Positions 26,401-38,347 of a DNA stretch of 64,000 bases are shown here, piece after piece. The notes below the pieces were generated by a model, which searched no databases, was not told where the DNA came from, and saw nothing but the letters and a program-made list of their open reading frames with translations. The stretch is from Cardinalis cardinalis. Taxonomy: Eukaryota > Chordata > Aves > Passeriformes > Cardinalidae. The translations under genes and the position numbers were made by a program. Location: NCBI GenBank assembly GCA_014549065.1, contig JACDOX010000016.1, forward strand, positions 1,629,074 through 1,693,073, in the 5' to 3' direction. Within the stretch, counting starts at the first letter, position 1; every line of letters begins with the position of its first letter.

Positions 26401-29400
26401 TAGCACATTATATATAAAGATCCTTGTCATGGATTAAAGTTCAGCTAAAACTGAAGAAAATGGATTCAGAAGCCCACTCTCAAGTGTATCTATTCTGGGA
26501 ATGGGTTTTACAGTGTAGTGCTTATAAAAATCTATCTACTCCTTGCCCCAAAGGCAGGAAGTTGTTGTAATTCTTCAATTTACAGATCATGGAGGGAGTG
26601 ATTAAGCATGTGTATTTTGTGATAGGTGTAAATTAAAAATAAATGTCAAATACACAGAAAGTACTTCTCTGAATGTTTTTGTAGATATGTGATTGCCTTT
26701 TTAGCTGAAAAAAAAAATTAGATATCCAGGAAAATATTGTTGTACTTTGTGGACATTTACAGCTTCTCATACAAGATTNTTCTAACACCTGAAGACAAAT
26801 AAATACTAATAAACAGAGTTAACAACACTGGTGTGAGTCCCCTGAAATTTGTTACATTCAACCCTCATGAAGTATTTTGTTTGCCAAGCATGAATGCTCA
26901 CATGATGCACCATTTTTAGAGAATATCTGAGTGCCATATGAGTACCTGAATTTGAATTGGAACAAAGGCAGTCATGCTCTAACACTCACATCTGCTGTGC
27001 AGGGTTTGTCACTTGGTGCTCTCAGTATTCCTGCTGAGGATGTTTCAGGCATCTGCTTGGACAGCAGAAAAAAGAGGAGTTGCTTGGCTCAGACCACAAA
27101 TCACAGTGAATAACAGCTAGCAGGCAGTCAAAGAGAACATTTTGAAGCTCCTCAGGAGGGCTGAAATGTATTCACCAACCCTTTACCTTTATCACTGCAT
27201 GGAACAGAAATNTCTGTTTGCCAGAGTTACACAGTCCCAAGGGTTGCATTCCCTTATTGATCCATTATCAACCTCGCCCACCACGATATTATCAACTCCC
27301 TGCTGCAAGGGTTTAGATTAATGTAAAACAAGACTCCCAAACTTTTTGCAGTTGAATTGATACATCTTTATATTTTTGAGTATATCTATAGCTCAATTGA
27401 TTTTTCTGTCTTAAAACAGAAAATCGGAAACAAAACCAGAAGCATCATCTAAGNATTATGATTCTGCTTCTCCAGATTTTAGTAATTTTGGTGTCTATTC
27501 TATTATCTGTAAAATAAANTAAGTTGCATTACAGGGAATATTAAGCTCAAAGAACTGCAAGATTGTCATGATATTACAATTTCATTTAGTCCATAAATAT
27601 AACTTTTAAAATAAAGAATTCAAAAAAGCATTAGTATGCAGTTTTTCATATGCTGACTTACCATTTTCGTTTTTAGTCCTTTGAATGTCTGAAAATTCTA
27701 TACACAGTTTTCAGTAAGAGACAGCAGCTCTGTACTGTCTGGAACATCTTTCATTATCTGATTTGATTGCATGGAAAATAGAGAACACAGTAACTGAGCA
27801 GATTCCTTGGATGCTGAAAAACCAGCAAGTTTAGTATTTATGAACAGAGTAACAAGTGCAATGTGATATTTCCTGGGTATCTGGCTCTTGGTAGAGGTTA
27901 ACATCACACCAGTATTTAATTATTTCCCAAGTAATAAAATTAGAGCTCCTCAGAGTTTAATATGCATACCTGCATCTGCTGAAAAACAGACAAAATANAA
28001 AAAGATGTGTAAATCCTGAGCNGNTGGGACAAAGTGTCAATGTATAGGNAGCAAAATGTCCCACCATACTCTTTTTCATGCAAAGCCTGGGCCATTAAAA
28101 AATGTCCCTCATCTAATTACAGCCTTCCATAAGCTGTTGCATATGTGTACAGTGATATCAAGGGTTATCCCGACTGGTTGTTTCTTTCCCACCTTCCCCT
28201 TCATCTCTTGTGAAATCAGATATCCAGACCTTTTCTAGCTACAAATAGTTGTGAAAAATGTATGATCTGGGCTTTGTTAAATTATTAACTCTCAAGAAAA
28301 GTAGCTGACCAAGAAATCACATCTNTTCTCCTTAACCTGTGAAGTGTTGTAGTTGAGCTGCAAGGAATATGTCAGAATAATTACTGAAAGAGAGAGAAAA
28401 ACAAATTACTTTCATTGAATTGTCATGAATCCTTTTTAAAATAAGGTGCAATTGACTAAAGCATTATTTATTTTCAAGTCTNGTAATTGTTCTATTGGAA
28501 GCTTATCAGAAGTACCAAAGCTGAATATTGGTATAAAATGAACCTNGCTTATGTTAAATCCCTGATGAGCCAGTCTGTTTGTGACAGATATCACTACCAG
28601 CTAAATGGCCATCCACAAATCCTAAGTCTCATAAAATAGAAACAAAACAACAAAAAAGGCTTGTTGGGTTTTCAGTCAGAGGACTCAGTTTATATAAGAG
28701 CAAGAGATTCTTCCTGCTGGGATTTTCCAGAACTCTTGTTCTAACCTAACTTCATGTTGTCAAAGTCAACAGGGCTGGCTGGAGTAGCAAGCTGAGTAAG
28801 GCTTCACCTCTTAGAGAAATTCAGCTCATTCTCCAGGGCAAGAAAAAAGAGATTTTTTTTTTTCATATATGAATTTTGTGAAACATGTGTCCAATGCAAG
28901 TCTTGTCTGCTGCCTTCAGTTNAAATTTTCTAGATTATCAGAAACTTCTAGAATTGAGTCAGTGCTTTTGAATTTGTTATGGCCAGTTGGATTTTTGCTT
29001 AAAAAATCTCATCCACACAGTGCCCCTAGCAGGTGTGCTAGTGATGATCTAAAATAAGCAGGCTCAAAATACACTAGAGAAATNGAATTAAGCCCAAAAG
29101 TTTACATTTAAAAGGGGAAGCACCTGTTTCATGGTTAACTTTGAATACATTTTGGCTAAAGTTTTGGAGAGGCTGCAGACAAGACTGAGACATATTGGCT
29201 GTACAGCTGCTGTTTTTGAAACAGCCTCCTCCCTGCACTTCCCCTGCCAGCCCCATCAGTGGAAGATTNTGTACTTGGGTGTTTTTAATGCCNCTGTAAT
29301 GCAATGCTGTGTCCTCTCTTTCTTTTTTTCTTTTTTTTANCTATGGTTGCCAACTGNAGCAAGCTGTTTGTTGCTCTCANCATGTGAAATAAACAGGCCA

Positions 29401-29550
29401 GACAGAGGAGGGTGATGGTATCAAATTCTTTTATGTGGTATCACATGCTCAATTTGAACCATGGTCTTCAAGGCTGAAATGCTGGATGAGGGCTCTGCAG
29501 TTGCAGCAGNGCATTAGTGCCTGGTCACTTTTCTTGCAGCTGGGAAATTT
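23434..29550. other. Gene-free stretch, AT-rich; ATTA cluster at 24820-24970
   Basis: No gene or family I know is visible. Around 24820-24970 there is a dense run of homeodomain-type cores (GGTAATTAATTTC, AAATTAGTTTC, TTTAATTAGTTTCC). It resembles the 9 kb region and could be regulatory, or simply AT-rich. Ns are clustered at 27998-28049. A pyrimidine-rich T/C tract lies at about 29310-29338. Confidence 0.5.
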
Positions 29551-29559
29551 TGGAGGGGT

Positions 29560-29768
29560 AGAATGTAAGAGAACAGTGCAGAAGGCAATCTCATCCCTGA
29601 GGAGCTGCAGCTGTGCTAATCACCAAAGATTAGGAGCAGGCCTGCCCTTAACAGGGCACAGCTGTGTCCAGTGAGGATGAGAGCTATAAAAGAGTTGGAG
29701 TTTGTTGGTTGTGCTGTGAAGAAGGGGTCAGTGCTGTGAGGAGATGTCTATGAGCAATCACCAAGAAG
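29560..29768 (+). promoter_or_regulatory. TATA-box promoter-like block, probably part of an LTR
   Basis: TATAAAA lies at 29685-29691 within GAGCTATAAAAGAG. It is preceded by a GC-richer section with GCAGCTGTG and GCACAGCTGTGTCC motifs. I associate this arrangement with songbird ERVL-like LTR U3 regions, but I cannot place the element's ends. About 78 bases downstream there is an AAG|GTATGG splice-donor-like site (GT at 29769-29770). Together these could start a transcript on the plus strand. The promoter and LTR readings are not exclusive. No open frame of note follows. Confidence 0.4.
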
Positions 29769-31419
29769 GTATGGGACTTTGTAATAGGGTTACAACATGG
29801 GAAATGTTTTTTAATCATTCCAAATTTGGTGGTGAGAGCAAAAGCTGTTTAATGCAAAGATATTGTAATACTGGTGTCTTGCCCCTGTGCTTTTCTCCTG
29901 TTGATCCTACAGAAGGTCTCTGCCGGAAGGAACACAGCTGTTCCTTTGGATCTCTGCAGAGGTTCACTCTGTTCACCTCTTTTACACNATGGGATTTTAG
30001 ACATTTGGAATATTGAGGTTTGAGGAAGGGAAGACAGTCTTATTTCTCATGATGTACAGAAAAAGTGAAAACAAAGGTGAGAATTGGACACAGGTAACCT
30101 GGAGACAGTGGCAGCCCAGGAAAATATCCTTAATCCCTGTAGTATCTAATTATGGGGGGTAGCAGATTTTGCTGAAAAATGCNCTGAATCTAATTTATAT
30201 CTTCAGTTTCATTTTACTACCCGTGTTAGGACTAACCTATTCACATTCTAGGCTAACTCCTTGTTTGTTTCCACAGATGGCCACATAGCAAATCATGCCC
30301 AAACACCCATGTGTATAAGACAGGCTTGGCTGTGCTCAGTTTTCCCAGGAGCTGACTGAGACCCCACAGCCAGGAGAAAGGGTCAGCACGTGTGCCCAGC
30401 AGCACAAAGGCAGAGAGATGCACTGCCCTGTGTTCACCCAAACAGGGAGGAATCAGGCATAACCAGCCTCACAAGAGTTCTTTTCTCCATACACTGCCTG
30501 AGGAGCCCCAGAAGTTACAAAACCATCTGGCTCTAAGCCTGGTCCAAAATCCTTTGTAATTAAACCCAAAAGATCATTGCTCTGCCTGGGTCACCTCACT
30601 CTCATTGAGATTTGCAGAGGTACAGCCAGCTCAGAGATGCGCAGCGGAGCACCAAGTTCCATCGCAAACAAACCTATCTTATCGTAAAAGAGAATTTTTC
30701 AAGTGTCCCTCTGAAGGGCCCTCCAAGGATGATGGTGTTTCTGGAGGCCAGATGGCTGAGGAAGATGTGACCATTTCTGCTCTGCTCAGCAGAGTCATTT
30801 GACTGCATCCCTTTGTAGGCACTGACCTGTTCTCCTTCCTTTTGTCTAAGATTCAACGTGGAACTGTAAAAAATCAGTCAGGGAAAGAAAGTGGCTGCAG
30901 TGTGTTGTTATTTAAAGCAGGAGTGTTTTGTAATGACAGGCAATTAAAGGGATGGTGCTTGCTGAACATGACACATCCCTGGTAATGTCACTGCACATAA
31001 TGGAGGCAGTGCTCTGGGAGACTTGGGATGGCTTCTGATCTGCCAGGAGGCACTGCAGGCAGGAATTAACTGTGTTCCATCTGATCAGGGGGCTCTTCCA
31101 GGTGAGTCAGTCAATGCAAGAAGGGACCAAAGGATGCTTTTTTGCAGGCAGGAGAGGGAAGGTAACTAATTTGCAAATTTCAAGCCAGAGAGAGCAAATC
31201 TGTTGTCTTTCTCTTGAAANTGCTTTCAAGTAGGATTTATAGTTGCTGAACTTTGCCTCGAAGGGCTGAAAAACAGAGCAGGACAAAATACTTGAACAGT
31301 TGCACACACCCAAATATCACATAAGGGAAATTAAGGNCATATCTTAAATAACAAAAATCGGCTCAGCTGTGTGACTTTTACTGCAGTCAAATTGCTCTAA
31401 GTGCTCCAATTTCAGGCTC

Positions 31420-31441
31420 TTATATATACACATATATATAC
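31420..31441. repeat. TATA/CATA microsatellite
   Basis: A short alternating TATATA/CACATA tract of about 22 bases. No other function is suggested. Confidence 0.85.
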
Positions 31442-31953
31442 TTCCAAATCATTTTGACAGACTATAATATTTCAGTCTTCAAATTTATTTAATAGACAGT
31501 TTGTATCTAGAGAAACAGAGGGAAATACAACCATATGTTTAGCTGCTACTTTTTATAAAGGAAATATGATATATCAATAAAGACATCTGCATGTATTCTT
31601 TCTGTCCCAGGCTGCTTGATGTATTTCTGTCTTTTAGGTGTTTTATTTGTTTGCTTGTTACCCTTTCAAATTTAATATTTCAAACATGCTCAAATGGAAC
31701 TAGAAATGGGCTTTTTCAATTTTAAAGGTGGAACCACTAATTTTGGTTNAGTGTGTAGATACAGATTTTGTAAAAATAATGTTTTAATGAACCGTAGAAT
31801 GTGTTCAGCTGGTTTTTGTGGCCTTTTATAATTCCAAGGAAATGTGTTGATACTTTGGAATTTTACATGTTATATTGTTACTTTTAGTCTAGTCATTGCA
31901 ACATTTTGTGGTTATTAATACCCTGACATCCAAATATATATTTACATCCCAGT

Positions 31954-31988
31954 ATATATGTAAATATATAACATATATTTACATATAT
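31954..31988. repeat. AT-rich inverted repeat, 16-bp perfect arms
   Basis: The arm ATATATGTAAATATAT (31954-31969) is the exact reverse complement of the arm at 31973-31988, with a 3-base loop. A further partial copy of the TATATTTACAT motif lies just upstream at 31935-31947. It could extrude as a cruciform or foldback. Such structures arise easily in TA-rich repeats. Confidence 0.85.
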
Positions 31989-34310
31989 GTTGAAAGTCAC
32001 TGAGGATTTTTTCCATTGCCAACTGAGAAGTGGAAACAAAAATAAGTTGAATGGGGAAATATCTGGAAAAGATAAAATGAGAAATTTTTTTTAAAAGCAG
32101 CNGTTTCAAGTTTTCATACATAAAATAACATGCATAAAAGCACTTGCATTTTAAGTGTGTCTGAGTTTCAATTTGGCAGTATTGCTAGCATTGACTTGAC
32201 AGTATTTAACAGGAAAATGTGATGGTCGGAATACTTCAGATCAAGTGCATGTTGTGTAGGACTGTTGAAATAATTCAGTTTAGAGTTTGACTNTCAATTA
32301 ATGTTTGGATAGAATACTAACTTGTTTCAAAAGTGGCCTTATGTAATTCAATAGGACCATTACTGGAGCAAGATGTTCCCATAGCTGAAGAGTAATCACA
32401 CAATTATCAGTTCCTTCCTCTACAATTAAGATCTAATTATATATTTCCTTTATTTGAACANTCTTGTTTACAGGCTTCAGTTCCTGATTTTTAACATGCA
32501 AAAGGGAAAGAGGTTGGGATTTTATGTGGGACTGAAGAAATTTCTTTTGGTAACAAAAACTTCCATAAAAAGTTTTATAAAAATAAAAAGTGTCTTTTCA
32601 GAGCCTAGAGATTAATACACATTCAGAAACTTGCCTGCCTTTGCACCTGCAAATTATCATTGAGTGTGTATGGCACAATCAGAATGAGAGCCAATTACTG
32701 TTAATTCCTGCNGTGGAAAAATGTTTCTTGTTATGTCAAGGAGAGGAGACAGACCACCCTGCCTCTCTAGAACACTGAAGGTTAATAATGGCTGGTGGCT
32801 TTCAATACCCACTGTGATCATTAACAGTGGCAAATATCTGTCAGCTGCAGGAGGCAAAGAAGCTTCAAAAAAAGGATTCTGATTGTTTTGGAGAAATGAT
32901 TGCAGAGAGCTGGGTGGTCTCAGGACCACNGAGGTTTGCTGAGATCTCAAACAATTCTGAGATTGCAACATTTTCTGCTTTATTTGAAGCTTTATTTAGG
33001 ATATTTATTTCCTAATATCTTCTTGTTGAGCCCCTGTGAAAGAAATGTTCCCTCCTTTAATAGCAGGCCACACAAAACCTAAGCAGATATCATACATAGA
33101 GAAGGTTTGGAATTTTCTTCATACTGTCTTGTTGCCAGGTTTCTTGTAAGTTTTTGAGTTTTAGAAGCAGACATGTCTATTTTCTGCTAGTGGGCATTTT
33201 GTTAAGCTGTTCTCTGAAAGGAAGCACAGTAGGCAGTGCTTGTCAATNTATCTGTAAATGCTGTGAACTTTATAGAACTATTATAATACATTTTTAATTG
33301 ATTAAACCTGTTTGGCAAAGAAGCAGAAATGGAAAAGGTACAAAGAAAAAGGGAAGTGGGAAAAATGAGACACAATTTATGAATTAAATGACTATTCCAT
33401 TGAAACTCAAATAAGTCTTAGAGCTCTTTTCAGAGCTTCTTTACACAATTATATTTTTCATCAAATCATTCTTAACTGAGATTTTTCTTTTGTCCCCTGC
33501 CAGGGCTTTACATCTGGCTTGTGCAGCGATCTTGAACACTTTACAGCTGTCATCGTGTCCTGATGTGTGTCCTCATGATTCAGAACAATCCTGATTTCTG
33601 CAGCAAGATGCAGGTTGTATGTATGAAATTAACAACTACCTTTTTCAAATTCAAGAAACATTTTATGCCATCTAAGCACACTTACAGAATGTGATACGCT
33701 CTCCTACGTTGCTGATCCTCTGTGACCATCAGCAAAAGGAAAAGGCTGTTTAGTTCTTCCTCTGGTACATTTTTCATGATCTTCTCCCCAGATCTATCCA
33801 AAAAGATTTCACTTCTTCCCCTTCCCTCTGTTCAGTTCATAGTTCCATTCATTTGGGATTAATGTGCCAAACAGAATAAATAACTTTCCAAATAGAATAA
33901 ATTTGCCATTAGAATTTTNTTCTGTCCCAATCAGTTCTTTTTTCCCACTTCCCTGAATAGAAAACCTGTTTAGTTAGGACAAGAGTAGAGCTGGGAAACA
34001 GTGTTTAAAAATGCATTAGGTCATGCATTTCAACAGACTTGTTTTAAGCATAATTATTGGATTATTGAACACCTTTTAAAATGTAGAATCTGGCTGTACT
34101 GGAACAATTTAAAGGCAGGCAGCCCTACATGCAGTGCCCCAAATCCTGTTAAAATCTCCATGCTGGTGGCTTTAAGCACATGCAGTGCAGTTCCAGCAGN
34201 CTTTTGCAGGCAGCTCTGAGGGGCTGTGGGACCTCTACCCCAGCTGGGATCCACATTGCCAGGGTAAGTGAGGCACCTAGCCCAGGACAGCCCGCTCAGC
34301 TGGGGAGCAG

Positions 34311-34463
34311 GGCATTAGCTGGGGTCCGGAGCCTTGCTGCACGGCTAGCTGGGGTCCAGAGCCTTGCTGCACGGTTAACTGGGGTTCAGAGCCTTGCTGC
34401 ACGACTAGCTGGGGTCCAGAGCCTCGCTGCACGGCTAGCTGGGGTCCAGAGCCTTGCTGCAAG
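34311..34463 (+). repeat. Minisatellite, 30-bp unit, about five copies
   Basis: Units of exactly 30 bases begin at 34321, 34351, 34381, 34411 and 34441, each starting GGGGTCCAGAGCCTTGCTGC with one or two substitutions. The last is incomplete. A degenerate half unit (CAGCTGGGGAGCAGGGC) lies just before the array. Because 30 is a multiple of three, frames remain open on both strands: the plus-strand frame encodes a ten-residue repeat of the kind AGVQSLAARL, and the minus strand QQGSGPQLAV. These are consequences of the repeat, with no sign of a real protein. Confidence 0.95.
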
Positions 34464-35487
34464 CCTGTTGCTGCTGCTGGTCAGCAGAAAGGATGGCAGG
34501 GCACATCTGCCCAGTGTGCACTGAGAGTACACTCGGGGGGGATGAAAGCATCACATATTTCATATCTTTGGGAAACTTGNAGACATGGTAGCAAGGACTT
34601 TAATTCTTGGGGTTTTTTTTTAAATAGTTTGAAATATGCTAAACACATTCATCTGTCTATTAACATAGCNGTGAAGTCTGTTACACTTGTCATCGAGGAG
34701 GAGATATTTTCTGTCTTGGCATTCCTCTCCTCTTGCAATGGATTTTGGTTGCATGCCAGTCCAAAGCCATGTGTTGTAGCTGTTAGGCATGACATCTCCC
34801 CATCAGTCAGAGAGGCTGAGTGAGTAGTGAACCATGTTGTGTTTGCTTTCTCCCCACTAAAGGCACAGTAGCTCTCCTGGTGTTAGTCGTGTTACTTTGA
34901 TGCATATATGGGTGAATACAGGCAAAGCTGAGGATAATTAAATTATTCCATTTAACTGAATTCNAAAATCACATATTTACTTTCAGCACTTTTTTCTAGA
35001 GCTTTTTTTTGGTATTCATACACTTTGGGGGAAAAAACCAAACCAAAAAAGAAAAAGATTCCAAAAAGTCACAACCGCACAACAACAACTAAATTTGGAA
35101 GCTTAACAGCTTTGGAAATTGTTTCTTTTGATACTAAAAGTCAAGATATTTACTGTTAGTGAAAACTTGATAAATCTCTCCAATGAGTAGGTGCAAGTGC
35201 TGTACTATGTAAATTGCTTTCAGAACAAAAAGGGAGGACAATGCTATTAAAAACTGATTGAAAGGCCATAGTTCCTTTCATCAGGCTACTCAGTCCACAG
35301 ACTGTAGAAGTTAAAACCCCTGTGGGACACACATCTGAGAAGACAAAGCTCTAAGAGGCCATACAGGTTGAAAAAAAAGCAAAATTCAAATAGTCATCAA
35401 TGATTATTCTTCTAAGGAGTTCTAGGAAAGGGGATGACTCTAAGATAGATCCTTCTCTTGTGNACATCCCAAATTAGAATCTCCAAA
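34464..35487. other. Gene-free stretch
   Basis: No gene or known element is recognised. A purine-rich low-complexity tract of A and CCAAA units lies at about 35030-35060. Confidence 0.5.
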
Positions 35488-36410
35488 TCACAGAATCCTC
35501 CAGGTTGGGAAAGATCCTTAAGATTGCCAAACACAATTGAAAATGTGACTCTTCCAAGTCTCTGCTAAGCTGTGTTCCCAAGAGCCCTGTCTACCTGTCT
35601 TTTAAATTCCTCCAGGGATGGTGACTTACTTCCCTGGGCAGCCTGTTCCCATACTTGACAACAATTTTCCATGAAGAAATATTCCCAGTATCCACTCTGG
35701 TGCAACTTGAGGCCATTGCCTCTCATTCTGTTGCTTGTGACTTGGGAGAAGAGACTGTCTCCCCACTGGGCTGCACCCTCCTGTCAGAGAGCTGTGGAGA
35801 ACTCCCTGAGCCTCCTTTTCCATGCCCATGCCCAGCTCCCTNAGCTGCTCCTGGTGTTCCAGACCCTTCCCCAGCTCTGTTCCCTTCTCTGGACACACTC
35901 CAGCCCCTCAGTGTCTTTCTTGTTGTGAGGGGCCCAGAGCTGGACACAGGATTTGAGGAGTGGCCTCAGCAGTGCCCAGGCAGGGGACAGTCACTGTCCT
36001 GGTCCTGCTGGCCCCACCATGGCTGGGACAGGCCAGGTGCCANTGGCCTCTTGCCCACCTGGGACCACCTGGCTCCTGTTGAGCAGCACCCCCAGGGCCT
36101 TTCCCNCCAGGCCCTTTCCAGCCCCTCTGCCCCAGCCTGGAGCTGCAGGGGTTGCTGTGACCCGGGGCAGGACCTGGCTGACCCTCAGCCCACGGAGCCA
36201 GCCTGGCCAGATCCCTCTGCAGAGCCTTCCTGCCCTCCATCAGATCAACTTAGTATTGACTGCAAACTTACTGAGAGTACACTTGATCCCCTCTTCCAGA
36301 CCATTGATGCAGGCACTAAGCAGAGCTGGCCTGCAGCACTTCACTTGTGATCAGCCCCAGCTGGATCTAACTCCATTCCCCACCAAACCCTTGGGCCTGG
36401 ACATCCAGAG
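35488..36410 (-). mobile_element. CR1 LINE, 5'-truncated copy
   Basis: The plus strand starts with TCACAGAATCCTCCAGGTTGG. Read on the minus strand this is the end of a CR1 element, with one octamer-like ATTCTGTGA and the conserved CCAACCTGG box. Further landmarks in the expected order are CCAGGGATGGTGACTTACTT, GGCAGCCTGTTCCCATAC, a CTCTGGACACACTCCAGCCC box, GTGAGGGGCCCAGAGCTGGA, GCAGAGCCTTCCTGCCCTCC and CTTACTGAGAGTACACTTGA. These correspond to the 3' untranslated part and the end of the reverse-transcriptase ORF2. Similarity fades after about 36410, so the copy is 5'-truncated at about 920 bases, as is usual for CR1. Substitutions and indels break the reading frame. The long plus-strand frames at 35655-36495 are antisense artefacts of this element. 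Confidence 0.93.
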
Positions 36411-38026
36411 GCAGAATAGCTGTGCTGTCAAACATCAAATACCTGTGAGAGCCCTTGTGCTCTCTTTGCTGCTTTGTAAGTGCTCAGGCAATTAGCAAAC
36501 TTTCATCATCCTGCTGGACTTGTAAGCTGAACTGGATAACACACAGCTCTCTGTCNGTCCCTCCTCAGATGTTCAGAGTTCTTACTGCATTTTTATATTT
36601 ACTGTATTTTGTCTCTCCCAGGGGTAACCAGTGTGGTGCTGATTGCTCTTTTATCATCCAGTTTGTTTCTGTCCACCACATAATGATTTATCTAGAGAAG
36701 TTTTTCTCTCCTGTTGTCTTTTAATTCATCCCCCAAAATAATTTAGCTTAAATTTTACATTCTCTGTTTCTTGCTCTATTACAACATGAAGCTGTAATTC
36801 TCCCTTCTGCAAATTCTGTAGCAGTAGCTCTGCTGAGTTCCTTTTGATTGGTGAGACAAAATCATTTACACNTCTGTATTTCTTAAAAATTCCTTGTGTC
36901 AGTTTTAAACAAGGATGAGTATGTTCTTGGCCAAGAATATGGCCAATAAAGTCATGTTCTATTTTGCAAATCACTAAATTCCTGTTCCTTAAGATGTACC
37001 TTGGCTTGTAAATCTACTGCAAATTCANCTACATGTTATCATTTGATTATATCTGGAATAAGAAGCGATTTCCTCCTGCTGCTTGTCAAGGTGTAGACAT
37101 CCCAGGTTGTATTTAATAACAGAACTTCCTCGNGTGACCTCTTTTCTGCATGAATGTTGGCTCTGACCTTCATTTTGTTGAGCTCAGTTCATTACATATT
37201 CTCTCTGCCTGCCTCTGCACTCTCTAGGGAACACTCTCATTTCAGTGCACAAGGGGTTTCACTGCTGATGAAAATCCCTAAGCATCANAATTAAAATTTA
37301 CTCTGCTGTGCTCAGTCTACGGAGAACAATGTCTACTGCAGTGAGTAATTTAGATCTCGTTAAAACCAACTTGAATTATTTATTTCCACATCAAGTTAAA
37401 GTCATTTACATGCATATATAAAACATATCTAAAGGGTTAAGCAAAATGAGCCATATTCAGCCATTAGTCTATCTGGAACCATGGACACCTGATTCAATAT
37501 AACTTAGCAAAGATATTGCTTCAAAGTCAAGAAAGTTTTGTGTTTCTTTCTTCACATAGTCAGAAAAAACTTGTGTCACCTTTGCAGAAAAAGAAGACTG
37601 TTTCCATTGTTGATTATCCCAATTTCCTTATGCTGTTTGGCCACTTCCTATATTCAAAATATCTTTAGAGTCTTAGAAAATCTATTATGGCTGTTTCTTG
37701 CAGTGTTCTGATGAGCACTGAATAAGTTTTTAAAACAAGTTTAATTAGAATGAGTAAATAAATGTTCCACCTGTGATGCTGAGAAAATGATACAGANGCA
37801 TTATCTGTGTTTATTTGGGTAAACCTGAACACTCATTGGTGATAGAATTGTCTCTGATGTAAATACTTCTGTATGACTGCTAANACTTCTGTATCTCTCT
37901 GTGGTTCACTCCTCCTCTCTGAACTAAGGGCAGGTCAGAAATGGTGGAGGTGCAATCCATCTCACTGATCTCTCATCAGCTGACAGTGCTGAAGCCACAG
38001 AGAGAGCAGCTGTCCCTGCCCTCTGA
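36411..38026. other. Gene-free stretch
   Basis: Immediately after the CR1 the sequence is no longer alignable by eye to that element. No gene, RNA gene or other repeat is recognised up to the solo LTR. Confidence 0.5.
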
Positions 38027-38341
38027 TGTCACTGTCATATTTTCTGGAAAACCCCTTCACCAGGANTTCTTCTCCTGGGAAGCTGAGAAGCCTCAGAGAA
38101 AAAGGAAAACAATATTATCTCATTGGTTTCTCCTGTGTTTTGCTGCTTTGGAATGCGATTTGGAGATTGTTTATCCAACATGTGAATTGTTTTTATTAAT
38201 GACCAATCACGGTCAGGCTGTGTCAGACTCTGAGGAGCCAGCCATGAGTTTTCATTAGGATATTTTAAACCTTCTCCTTCTGAGAACATGGAGTCAGATT
38301 CATCTTTCCTTCCTGCCACGGGGACCCCAGGAAATACCACA
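38027..38341 (+). mobile_element. Solo LTR, same family as 14847-15227, 6-bp target duplication
   Basis: The element begins TGTCACTGTCATATTTTCTG and ends AAATACCACA. Identical hexamers CTCTGA flank it at 38021-38026 and 38342-38347, a perfect 6-bp target-site duplication. Internal blocks match the minus strand of the 14.85 kb copy: CCAGGATTCTTCTCC-like, GCTGAGAAGCCTCAGAGAA, AATGACCAATC and CTTCTGAGAAC..GGAGTCAGAT. It is shorter (315 against 381 bases) because the AT-rich segment before the polyadenylation region is missing. No retroviral coding sequence adjoins it. The open frame on the minus strand at 38035-38469 is an artefact of the LTR and its flank. Confidence 0.9.
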
Positions 38342-38347
38342 CTCTGA

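Larger units (their letters stand above)
29770..34310. other. Gene-free stretch with short AT repeats
   Basis: No supported gene. The stretch contains a TATA/CATA microsatellite at 31420-31441 and a perfect AT inverted repeat at 31954-31988, listed separately. Open frames at 32590-33082 overlap on both strands and cross Ns. They show no family resemblance. Confidence 0.5.

Noticed and set aside
34180..34524. Repetitive protein with AGVQSLAARL units
   Set aside because: The repetition is the direct translation of a 30-bp minisatellite. The opposite strand also gives a repeating peptide, so there is no strand-specific coding signal.
35655..36495. 231- and 180-codon plus-strand open frames
   Set aside because: They are antisense to the CR1 element at 35488-36410, whose antisense strand is known to give long proline- and leucine-rich frames.
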